From: Nocardia macrotermitis
GTDB lineage: Bacteria > Actinomycetota > Actinomycetes > Mycobacteriales > Mycobacteriaceae
Assembly: GCF_009604405.1 (NCBI RefSeq)
Contig: NZ_WEGK01000006.1
Coordinates: 364,277 to 428,276, forward strand
Length of the DNA: 64,000 nt
Direction: 5' to 3'
Below the pieces are notes generated by a model. It had not been told where the DNA came from and searched no databases. It saw only the letters and a list, made by a program, of their open reading frames with translations. This document shows, piece after piece, positions 42,977 to 50,234 of the stretch; the stretch's first letter is position 1; each line of letters starts with the position of its first letter. The position numbers and the translations under genes are program-made.

Positions 42977-43774
42977 ATGACCTACACCTTCAAACCCGGT
43001 GATCCCTGCTGGGTCGAGCTGTTCACCTCCGATCCGGAGCGTTCCATCGCGTTCTACTCCGAACTGCTGGGCTGGACCGCCGAGCAGGCCGGGCCCGAGT
43101 TCGGTGGGTACATCACGTTCCGCCACGGCGAGAATTCCGTGGCGGGCGGCATGCACAACGACGGCTCCTCCGGTGGGCCGGACCAGTGGACGATCTATCT
43201 GGCCAGCGCCGATGCCGAGGCGACCGCCGCGGCGGCGACCGCGAACGGCGGGCAGGTGATGCTGGCGCCGATGCGGGTCGGCGACGTCGGCACGATGGCG
43301 ATACTGGGGGATCCCAGCGGTGCCGGGGTCGGGGTGTGGCAGCCGGGTGTGCATCCGGGATTCGGCGCGATCGGCAACGTCGCGGGTGGCACGTGGACCG
43401 ATCACGTGGGCAACCCGTCCTGGTTCGAACTGCACACCCCGGCCTACGACGAGGCGCTGAAGTTCTATCGGGAGGTGTTCGGCTGGCAGGATCCGTTCAC
43501 CGTCTCCGATATCCCGGAATTCCGTTACACCACAATCCATTCGGAGAGTCCGATGCTGGGCGGCGTGATGGATTCCACGGCCTTCCTGCCCGCCGGGGCC
43601 CCGGGCGGCTGGCGGGTCTACTTCGGTGTGGAGGATGTCGACGCGTCGGTGAAAACCCTGGTGTCCCTTGGCGGTTCGGTGGAGCGTGAACCGGAGGACA
43701 CCCCGTACGGGCGGCTGGCCGCCGTGGTCGATCCGGGCGGCGTGCGATTCAGCCTGGGCGGCAACAACTCCTGA
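42977..43774 (+). CDS. Two-domain VOC-family protein (glyoxalase/bleomycin-resistance fold)
   Basis: A 265-residue protein with two tandem VOC domains, the first starting PCWVELFTSDPERSIAFYSELLGWTAE and the second PSWFELHTPAYDEALKFYREVFGWQ. Each ends with a strand pair such as ILGDPSGAGVGVWQ and VVDPGGVRFSLG. This is the common actinobacterial double-VOC form, whose substrates are mostly unknown. ATG 42977 has AGGAG upstream. It converges on a DinB gene across a hairpin. Confidence 0.88.
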   Translation: MTYTFKPGDPCWVELFTSDPERSIAFYSELLGWTAEQAGPEFGGYITFRHGENSVAGGMHNDGSSGGPDQWTIYLASADAEATAAAATANGGQVMLAPMRVGDVGTMAILGDPSGAGVGVWQPGVHPGFGAIGNVAGGTWTDHVGNPSWFELHTPAYDEALKFYREVFGWQDPFTVSDIPEFRYTTIHSESPMLGGVMDSTAFLPAGAPGGWRVYFGVEDVDASVKTLVSLGGSVEREPEDTPYGRLAAVVDPGGVRFSLGGNNS

Positions 43775-43785
43775 GCCCCGTACCG

Positions 43786-43815
43786 GATGCCGGGCGGCAC
43801 GTGCCGTCCGGCATC
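43786..43815. terminator. Hairpin between convergent VOC and DinB genes
   Basis: GATGCCGGGCGGCAC at 43786-43800 pairs with GTGCCGTCCGGCATC with one mismatch. The two arms are adjacent, so the inner four or more bases open as the loop. It lies 12 bases after one stop and directly next to the other. Confidence 0.65.
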
Positions 43816-43816
43816 G

Positions 43817-44386
43817 CTACAGTCCCACCGCGCCGTCGATGCGCTCGCGCAGCAGGTCGGCGTGGCCGTTGTGGCGCGCGTACTCCTCGATCATGTGGGC
43901 CAGCACCCAGCGCAGGGACACCTCGCCGAGCCAGAGGTCCACGCCGGTGACCCCGAGATCGGTCGTGGCGATGGTGAAGCGTTCGGCGAAGGCGACCTCG
44001 GCCCGCCAGGCGCCCCAGGCCGCGGTGATCGATCCGGAATCGGTGTTCGCCCCGTCGAAGTCGGCGTCGGGCCGATCCTCGGAGGTGAACAGCGGCGGGG
44101 CGTCCTCCTTGGCGAGCACGCGGTGGAACCAGCGCCGCTCGACATCGGCCAGATGCCGCACCAGACCCAGCAGCGACAGCGTGGACGGCGCGACCGACCG
44201 CCGGGCCAGCTCCGCGCCCAGGCCCGCGCACTTGAGTTCGAGCGTGGCGCGCTGACCGGCCAGGATCTCGGTCAGGACGCTGCGTTCGTCACCGGTGGTG
44301 TGGAGGCGGGTGCGCGGATCGTGTTCGGGGGCAACGAACATCTCGGCCCGTCGGGTATCGGTCGGCGTCTGCCGGGTATCGGCCAC
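43817..44386 (-). CDS. DinB-family protein
   Basis: A 189-residue four-helix DinB protein. SLLGLVRHLADVERRWFHRVL supplies the first metal-binding His, and SLRWVLAHMIEEYARHNGHADLLRE the two later His of the family pattern. Such proteins are often mycothiol- or bacillithiol-dependent transferases, but many have no known role. The GTG start at 44386 follows a very good AAGGAGG; an upstream ATG-type start would lengthen it by 22 residues without family similarity. The 180 bases between it and glpD carry no recognised gene. Confidence 0.87.
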   Translation of the reverse strand: MADTRQTPTDTRRAEMFVAPEHDPRTRLHTTGDERSVLTEILAGQRATLELKCAGLGAELARRSVAPSTLSLLGLVRHLADVERRWFHRVLAKEDAPPLFTSEDRPDADFDGANTDSGSITAAWGAWRAEVAFAERFTIATTDLGVTGVDLWLGEVSLRWVLAHMIEEYARHNGHADLLRERIDGAVGL

Positions 44387-44569
44387 TCCCGCCTCCTTCG
44401 CATCGTTCCAGCTGCCCGCACCGGCAAACCTGGGGCTCGACCGATCGGGCACGATCGGGACGATATCGCGTGTGGCGGTTCATCGGAACGTTCGGCGGCA
44501 CATCGGTCTCAGCGTACGGAGGAAAACGCCGCCGCGCCGGACAGCAGCCATACCGCTATCGGCGGGTGT

Positions 44570-46111
44570 TCACCGGAACAGCTGTGCCGCGACGGGACTC
44601 GCGGCGTCGCGGTCGGTGGTGACCAGGCCGATCCGGGTGCGGCGGTCCAGCAGATCGTCCGCGTCCAGCGCGCCCTCGTGCGTGATCGAATACGCGAATT
44701 CGGCGCGCAGCACATCTATTCCGGGGGCGACGGGTGCGGCCAGGGCCGGATCCCGCTGTGCCAGAGCCATGATCGCGGTCGCCTCGCTGCCGTAACGTTC
44801 GATGAGCGTCGGCGGTGCGTCGAGACGATCGCGCGCCGCGCCGGATACCGCACCCGCCAGCGGGATTCGCGCGGTCCGGCAGGGGCTCGCGGTCAGGCCC
44901 GCGTGGGCGATCGCGGCATCGACGGTGTCCTGCGCCATCTTGCGATAGGTGGTGAGTTTGCCGCCGACGATCGTGATCGGGCCGCCGGGGGAGTGCAGTA
45001 CCGCGTGTTCGCGGGAGATGTCCGAGGTGCTGCCCTCGGCGGTGCGCAGCAGCGGGCGCAATCCGGCGAACTTGCCGCGGATATCGCTGCGGTGCAACGG
45101 TTCCCGCAGCACGGTGTTGACGGTGTCGAGCAGGAAATCGATCTCGGCGTCGGTCGGTTCCGGTGCGTCGGGCACCGGGCCGGGCGCGTCCTCGTCGGTC
45201 AGGCCCAGGTACACCCGGCCGTGCGCGGCGGGGAACGCGAAGACGAAACGGCTGGTACTGCCCGGAATCGGCACGGTGAGCGAGGCGCTGAGCCCGCCGA
45301 ACGCGGCCGCGTCGAACACCAGATGAGTGCCTCGGCTCGGGCGCAACTCGATGGACGGATCCACCTGGTCGGCCCACACGCCGGTGGCATTGATCACCGA
45401 ACGCGCTCGCACGGTGAGGGTTTCGCCGGACAACGTGTCGTGCAGCACCGCGGACTCGCCGCTCACCTGCTCGGCTCGTACCCGGGTGAGCACGCTCGCG
45501 CCGTGGGCCGCGGCGGTGCGGGCGATGGTCACCACCAGGCGCGCGTCGTCGACGAGTTGACCGTCCCAGGCGAGCAGTCCGCCGCGTAATCCCGCGCGGC
45601 GCACGGTCGGTGCGAGCCGCAGCGTCTCGGCGGTCGCGGCGCGGCGCGAGCGCGGCAGCACCGCGGCCGGGGTTCCGGCGCTGCGCCGCAACACATCTCC
45701 GGCGGCGAATCCGGCCCGCACCAGCATCCGTTGTGGCACACCGATATCCGGCAGCAGCGGGACGAGTTGGGGTATCGGCCGGGTCAGGTGCGGTGCGGTC
45801 GCGGTCAGCAGGATGTGCCGCTCCACCGCACTCTCGTGCGCGATCCCGACCCCGCCGCCGGCCAGGTACCGCAGCCCGCCGTGCACCAGCTTGGAACTCC
45901 ACCGGCTCGTCCCGAACGCCAGATCCCGCGCCTCCACCAGCACCGTCCGCAACCCCCGCGCCGCCGCGTCCAGCGCCACCCCGACCCCGGTGATCCCGCC
46001 GCCGATCACCAGCACGTCGACGACCCCGCCGTCCCCCAGCTCGCGCAATTCCCGTTCCCGCCGTGCGGCATTCAGCGCCGAATCCCCGAAACCTCGTGCA
46101 GTACTGGTCAT
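44570..46111 (-). CDS. glpD: FAD-dependent glycerol-3-phosphate dehydrogenase
   Basis: A 513-residue flavoenzyme that oxidises glycerol-3-phosphate to DHAP and feeds electrons to the quinone pool at the membrane. It has the FAD motif VIGGGITGVGVALDAAARG near residue 29, the FGTSRWSSKLVHGGLRYL block, NATGVWADQ, KFAGLRPLL and GGKLTTYRKMAQ. ATG 46111 has GGAG eight bases upstream. Neighbours (TetR, a divergent alkyl-DHAP-synthase-like flavoprotein and a diacylglycerol kinase) match the Rv2249c-Rv2252 arrangement and suggest a glycerolipid role. Confidence 0.95.
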   Translation of the reverse strand: MTSTARGFGDSALNAARRERELRELGDGGVVDVLVIGGGITGVGVALDAAARGLRTVLVEARDLAFGTSRWSSKLVHGGLRYLAGGGVGIAHESAVERHILLTATAPHLTRPIPQLVPLLPDIGVPQRMLVRAGFAAGDVLRRSAGTPAAVLPRSRRAATAETLRLAPTVRRAGLRGGLLAWDGQLVDDARLVVTIARTAAAHGASVLTRVRAEQVSGESAVLHDTLSGETLTVRARSVINATGVWADQVDPSIELRPSRGTHLVFDAAAFGGLSASLTVPIPGSTSRFVFAFPAAHGRVYLGLTDEDAPGPVPDAPEPTDAEIDFLLDTVNTVLREPLHRSDIRGKFAGLRPLLRTAEGSTSDISREHAVLHSPGGPITIVGGKLTTYRKMAQDTVDAAIAHAGLTASPCRTARIPLAGAVSGAARDRLDAPPTLIERYGSEATAIMALAQRDPALAAPVAPGIDVLRAEFAYSITHEGALDADDLLDRRTRIGLVTTDRDAASPVAAQLFR

Positions 46112-46196
46112 CTCATCGCTCCACATCGTGTTCTTGTGCTTGTCCGAGGCCGCGCGTCGTACTGCCGAGGCGTGGTGCGGCACCGCACGCGGCGGT

Positions 46197-46814
46197 TCAC
46201 AGCGGGCCGGACTCGTCGCCGGGGCGCAGGTAGCCGTCGAGGACGTGGGCCAGTTCGGCGTCCAGGCGGGGTTCGGCGAGGATGTGACCGACGGTTCCGG
46301 CGGACTGGACCACGGATTGGGAGATCAGCAGGATCATGGTGGCCAGTTCGTCCGGGTCCCCGGGGCGGATGGAACCGTCGCGCTGGCCCTCGCGGATCAG
46401 GGCGGCGAACAGCAGGATCAGCTCGCGCTGGTTGCGGCCGAGGCGACCGAAGACGTAGGTCAGCATCAGATCGGTGTCGGTGCGGAAGATCTTGGCGAAC
46501 AACGGATTCGCGCGCACCGTCGCCGCGCCGGCCACCACGCCGTCGACCAGGCGGGCGCGGGCCGGGCCGCTGTCCGGGATGGTCCGCCCCACGATGCCGC
46601 GCAACTCGCGCACCAGCAGTTCGGCCAGCAGTGATCCGGTATCGGGCCAGCGCCGGTAGACCGTGGGGCGGCTCACCCCCGCGCGTCGCGCCACCTCGGT
46701 CAGCGTGGTGCGCCGGACGCCGAACTCCTCCACGCAGGCGCGGGCGGCGTCCAGGATCGCCAGGTCGATCTCGGAGGGTTCGTCACCGGTTCCGGCGACG
46801 TCGATTGTCTGCAT
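46197..46814 (-). CDS. TetR-family transcriptional regulator
   Basis: A 205-residue TetR protein. The helix-turn-helix is LAILDAARACVEEFGVRRTTLTEVARRAGVSRPTVYRRW at about residues 16-54. The rest is an all-helical ligand domain. ATG 46814 is used; a GTG at 46856 would add 14 residues. It is divergent from the FAD-oxidase gene, and a clear dyad sits between them. glpD follows 85 bases downstream on the same strand. A lipid or acyl-CoA ligand is plausible from context only. Confidence 0.9.
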   Translation of the reverse strand: MQTIDVAGTGDEPSEIDLAILDAARACVEEFGVRRTTLTEVARRAGVSRPTVYRRWPDTGSLLAELLVRELRGIVGRTIPDSGPARARLVDGVVAGAATVRANPLFAKIFRTDTDLMLTYVFGRLGRNQRELILLFAALIREGQRDGSIRPGDPDELATMILLISQSVVQSAGTVGHILAEPRLDAELAHVLDGYLRPGDESGPL

Positions 46815-46872
46815 CGGATCACTTGTCGTTCGGGCGCGGACGTCGACGGACCGCACGTCGGTTGATTACTGC

Positions 46873-46894
46873 TTGACATTCTATGTAAGACTGT
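46873..46894. promoter_or_regulatory. TetR operator overlapping a -35 box
   Basis: TTGACA at 46873-46878 is a good -35 for the plus-strand flavoprotein gene. Overlapping it is a 19-base dyad at 46876-46894 of form ACAnTCT-N5-AGAnTGT, symmetric at all twelve of the fixed positions. It lies between the divergent TetR and flavoprotein starts, as expected of an autoregulatory operator. No good -10 at normal spacing was seen. Confidence 0.55.
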
Positions 46895-46899
46895 AACGC

Positions 46900-48543
46900 A
46901 TGGTCGATGAACGGCAGGCCCCGTCTTCTGTGGAATTGCCGGGCGAGTTGTCATCCCGCCCGAGTATGGTGTGGGACGCCTGGGGCATTCCGTCCGCACA
47001 TGCACCGCTCCCGGAGAAGATCCGGAATCTGCTGGTACAGGTGTTCGGGGTGTCCGGTGAGCCGGTGGCGCGTCGCGATGAGGGCAACGTGCCATTGCGT
47101 GCCCCGGCCCTGCCGGGGGCGCATCTCACAGGATTGTCCGCGGTGGTCGGCCCGGAGTACGTCCGCACCGACCACCGCGCCCGGCTCCTGCACGCCGGCG
47201 GTAAGAGCACCCCGGATCTGCTGCGCAGGCGTGCCCCGGAACCGCAGGACGCACCCGACGCGGTCCTGTTCCCCGCCGATCACGACGAGGTGCTGGCCGT
47301 CCTCGGCTACTGCGCCGAACACGGTGTCGCGGTGGTGCCCTTCGGCGGCGGCACCAGTGTCGTCGGCGGCGTGGATCCCGCCCGCGATGCCTTCGAAGCC
47401 GTTGTCGCCCTGGACCTTCGGCGATTGGACGCGCTGACCGACCTGGACGTGATCAGCCACACCGCGACACTGGGAGCCGGCCTGACCGGACCGCAGGCCG
47501 AGAAACTGCTTGCGGCGCAGGGCTTCTCGCTCGGACACTTCCCGCAGAGTTTCGAATTCGCCACCATCGGCGGTTTCGCCGCGACCCGATCCAGCGGGCA
47601 GGCATCGGCCGGATACGGCCGCTTCGACGATATGATCCAGCACCTGCGCGTCGCGACACCCAGCGGCACACTGGATCTCGGCCGTGGCCCCGCCTCGGCC
47701 GCGGGACCCGATCTGCGCGAACTGTTCTCGGGTTCGGAGGGCGCGCTCGGGGTGATCACCGCGGTGACGCTGCGGGTGCATCCGGTGCCGGAGACCATCG
47801 GGTATCAAGCCTGGTCGTTCCCGGATTTCGCGACCGGCGCGGCCGCACTGCGCACGGTGATCCAGGCCGGGGCCGCCCCGACCGTGCTGCGCCTGTCCGA
47901 CGAGGCCGAGACCGGCCTGAATCTGGCGCGCGCGGGCGATATCGGCGGTGCGCCGGTGGCGGGATGCCTCGCGGTGACCACGTTCGAGGGCACCGCCGCG
48001 CACGTGCGAGCGCGCAGCGCCGAGGCGTACGAGTTGCTCGCCGCCGCCGGGGGAACCGCGCTGGGCGAGCAGCCCGCACGCGAGTGGGAGCACGGCCGTT
48101 TCGCCGCGCCCTATCTGCGGGATGCCCTGCTGGACAACGAGATTCTCTGCGAAACCCTGGAAACCGCGACCAGTTGGTCCGGTCTGGCGGACCTCAAGGC
48201 GAAGGTGACCGCGGCGCTGACCGACTCACTGGGCGGCCAGGGCGCCCCGCCGCTGGTCATGTGCCACATCTCGCACACCTACCCGACCGGCGCGTCGCTG
48301 TACTTCACGATCATCGCCAAACAACTCGACGATCCGATCACCCAGTGGCACCGGGCCAAACACGCGGCCGGTGACGCCATCGCCGCGGCCGGAGGCACCA
48401 TCACCCACCACCACGCGGTCGGACGCGACCACCGCCCCTGGATCCCCGGCGAGATCGGTGACCTGGGCGTACAGGTGCTGCGCGCGGTCAAACAAACCGT
48501 CGACCCGGCCGGAATCCTCAACCCCGGAAAGCTGATCCCGTGA
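46900..48543 (+). CDS. FAD-binding oxidase, alkyldihydroxyacetonephosphate synthase-like
   Basis: A 547-residue flavoprotein of the VAO/PCMH family. The FAD domain has AVLFPADHDEVLAVLGYCAEHGVAVVPFGGGTSVVGGV, then GHFPQSFEFATIGGFAATRSSGQASAGYGRFDDM, close to the AGPS family. The C-terminal half has HHHAVGRDHRPW, the active-site His stretch, and ends DPAGILNPGKLIP. AGPS makes the ether bond in plasmalogen synthesis; what the actinobacterial homologues (such as Rv2251) make is not settled. ATG 46900. Its TGA overlaps the GTG of the kinase gene, so the two are coupled. Confidence 0.9.
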   Translation: MVDERQAPSSVELPGELSSRPSMVWDAWGIPSAHAPLPEKIRNLLVQVFGVSGEPVARRDEGNVPLRAPALPGAHLTGLSAVVGPEYVRTDHRARLLHAGGKSTPDLLRRRAPEPQDAPDAVLFPADHDEVLAVLGYCAEHGVAVVPFGGGTSVVGGVDPARDAFEAVVALDLRRLDALTDLDVISHTATLGAGLTGPQAEKLLAAQGFSLGHFPQSFEFATIGGFAATRSSGQASAGYGRFDDMIQHLRVATPSGTLDLGRGPASAAGPDLRELFSGSEGALGVITAVTLRVHPVPETIGYQAWSFPDFATGAAALRTVIQAGAAPTVLRLSDEAETGLNLARAGDIGGAPVAGCLAVTTFEGTAAHVRARSAEAYELLAAAGGTALGEQPAREWEHGRFAAPYLRDALLDNEILCETLETATSWSGLADLKAKVTAALTDSLGGQGAPPLVMCHISHTYPTGASLYFTIIAKQLDDPITQWHRAKHAAGDAIAAAGGTITHHHAVGRDHRPWIPGEIGDLGVQVLRAVKQTVDPAGILNPGKLIP

Positions 48544-49523
48544 CCGGATCCGCCGGGGTGGGCTCGGTGCTGCTGGTGACCAATCCGCTGTCGGGTCACG
48601 GCAGGGGACAGGCCGCGGGGGCGGTCGCGGCGGCCCGGATGCGGGCGCGCGGCGTACGGGTGGACGAGCTCAGCGGCACGAGCGCCGCGGAATCGGTTCG
48701 CCTGGTGCGGGATCGGCTCACCGGCGACGACGTGCCCGATGTGGTGGTCTGCGCGGGTGGTGACGGACTGGTCTGCATCACCCTGCAAGCACTGGCCGGG
48801 ACCGGCGTGCCGCTGGGACTGGTTCCGGGCGGCACCGGTAACGATCTGGCCCGCGAACTCGGTGTGCCGCAGGATGATCCGATCTCCGCCGCCGACATCG
48901 TGCTGGGCGGGACGATACGAACCATCGATCTCGGTGCGGCCGAGGTCGCGGACCCGGGCTCGGGATCAATCGAATCCGGTTCGGGAGCAATGGGATTCGG
49001 CATTCCCGGGCCCATCACCTTCGCAACCGTGGCGGGCACCGGCCTGGATGCCCGGGTCACCTTGCGCGCCAATCGGATGCGCTTCCCGAAGGGACGCCTG
49101 CGCTACACCTTCGCCGCCCTGGCGGAGCTTACCGGCAGGCTGACCGTGCCGTACCGGCTCGAATTGTCCGGCGTACCAGGACAATCGGTGCATTCGGTGA
49201 TAGAGACCGAAGCGGTGATGGTCGCGGTGGGCAACACCCGCACCTACGGCGGCGGCATGCTGGTCTGCCCGGACGCGCTGGTCGACGACGGCCTGCTCGA
49301 GGTGAGCGTGGTCGGCGCGATGTCCCGGCCCGAGATGGTGCGCCTGCTACCGGCCCTGGCCTCGGGTAAACGCCTCGATCATCCCGCGATCAGCCAATAC
49401 CGCGCGGCCACTGTCGAATTGAGCGCACCGGGCGCGCCGGTGACCGCGGACGGCGAACCGGTCGGCATGCTGCCCACCACCTTCCGCGCGCTACCGGGCG
49501 CCCTGCCCGTGCTGGTGCCCTGA
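48540..49523 (+). CDS. Diacylglycerol kinase family lipid kinase
   Basis: A 327-residue cytosolic kinase with the DGK/LCB catalytic pattern: LVTNPLSGHGRGQAA at the N-terminus, VVVCAGGDGLVCITLQAL (the G-G-D-G-T-like ATP motif) and LGLVPGGTGNDLARELGV. The C-terminal domain follows. It should phosphorylate diacylglycerol or a related lipid. The M. tuberculosis homologue in the same place, Rv2252, is a diacylglycerol kinase. GTG 48540 overlaps the upstream stop as GTGA. The stop is three bases from the convergent secreted-protein gene. Confidence 0.92.
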   Translation: MTGSAGVGSVLLVTNPLSGHGRGQAAGAVAAARMRARGVRVDELSGTSAAESVRLVRDRLTGDDVPDVVVCAGGDGLVCITLQALAGTGVPLGLVPGGTGNDLARELGVPQDDPISAADIVLGGTIRTIDLGAAEVADPGSGSIESGSGAMGFGIPGPITFATVAGTGLDARVTLRANRMRFPKGRLRYTFAALAELTGRLTVPYRLELSGVPGQSVHSVIETEAVMVAVGNTRTYGGGMLVCPDALVDDGLLEVSVVGAMSRPEMVRLLPALASGKRLDHPAISQYRAATVELSAPGAPVTADGEPVGMLPTTFRALPGALPVLVP

Positions 49524-49526
49524 CGG

Positions 49527-49892
49527 CTACCAGAGCTGCACCACGGTCAGCTCCGGGCCGCGCACCAGCAGCGCGATCCGGCCGTTGGGCTGGTTCGCGG
49601 CCTCGGTGACGATGCTGGGCAGATCCGCCCGCACGTGATTGCCGCTGCGGGGCAGTTGCGAACCGCGGCCGATGCCCACGGCGATGGCGTCGGCCGGGAG
49701 TGCCTGATCGATCAGCGCGGGGATCGGACCGTTGGCGAACGTCTGGGTCTCGCCGTGGTCCAGGGCCACCCCGACCCCGCCGTGCGGCAGCGTGAGGGGA
49801 GTGACCGCCGCGGCCGATCCCGCACCGGCGAGACCCGCGGTGATACCCGCGGCGGTGGCCACGGTGGCCATGACGACAGTCCGAGCGCGCAT
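49527..49892 (-). CDS. Small secreted protein, unknown function
   Basis: A 121-residue protein with a clear signal peptide (MRARTVVMATVATAAGITAG, likely cleavage after GSAAA). The mature 85 residues are TPLTLPHGGVGVALDHGETQ onward, with no Cys and no recognised domain. ATG 49892 has GAGGA six bases upstream. It converges on the lipid kinase gene with three bases between. No function is suggested beyond export. Confidence 0.8.
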   Translation of the reverse strand: MRARTVVMATVATAAGITAGLAGAGSAAAVTPLTLPHGGVGVALDHGETQTFANGPIPALIDQALPADAIAVGIGRGSQLPRSGNHVRADLPSIVTEAANQPNGRIALLVRGPELTVVQLW

Positions 49893-50234
49893 GGAGAATC
49901 CTCTTTCGTGAATGTTCGGGGTGCGAGGCCGCACTGCCTCATCCCTGATGAAGTGCGGGTTCAGCCGTACCCGCAGTCGGGCCGAATCCTATCCCGGTGA
50001 GGGTCGACCCGCGCGCCCGCGCGGGCGGCAATCCTGCACCAACACAAAGGATTCGGGCCGAACCTGAGAATTCGATATGGAAATGGGAATACCGGGTGAA
50101 TAGACGGTAGCCTGAATCTGTGGGCGGGGTTTTCGGTGTCCCTCATCCGCCGAAACCCCCGCCCTCTCGGGTATCCGGCCCGCCTCCGCCGGGGCCGTCG
50201 TCCGGCCCGCGACCCAACTCCTTAGAATCACACG
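49893..50234. other. Intergenic region upstream of valS
   Basis: The 340 bases contain no supported gene. They must hold the promoter of the secreted-protein gene on the minus strand and of valS on the plus strand. The right part has a large hairpin, listed separately. No T-box consensus such as a GGTGG specifier-antiterminator element was seen. Confidence 0.5.
50122..50164 (+). terminator. Large hairpin in the valS leader (possible attenuator)
   Basis: GGGCGGGGTTTTCGG at 50122-50136 pairs with CCGAAACCCCCGCCC at 50150-50164, 15 bp with one mismatch and a 13-base loop. It lies 70 bases before the valS GTG. No plus-strand gene stops just upstream, so a terminator for another gene is unlikely and control of valS is a reasonable guess. 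Confidence 0.45.

Noticed and set aside
49893..50234. T-box riboswitch upstream of valS
   Set aside because: No T-box consensus or antiterminator element was seen; only one hairpin is present.
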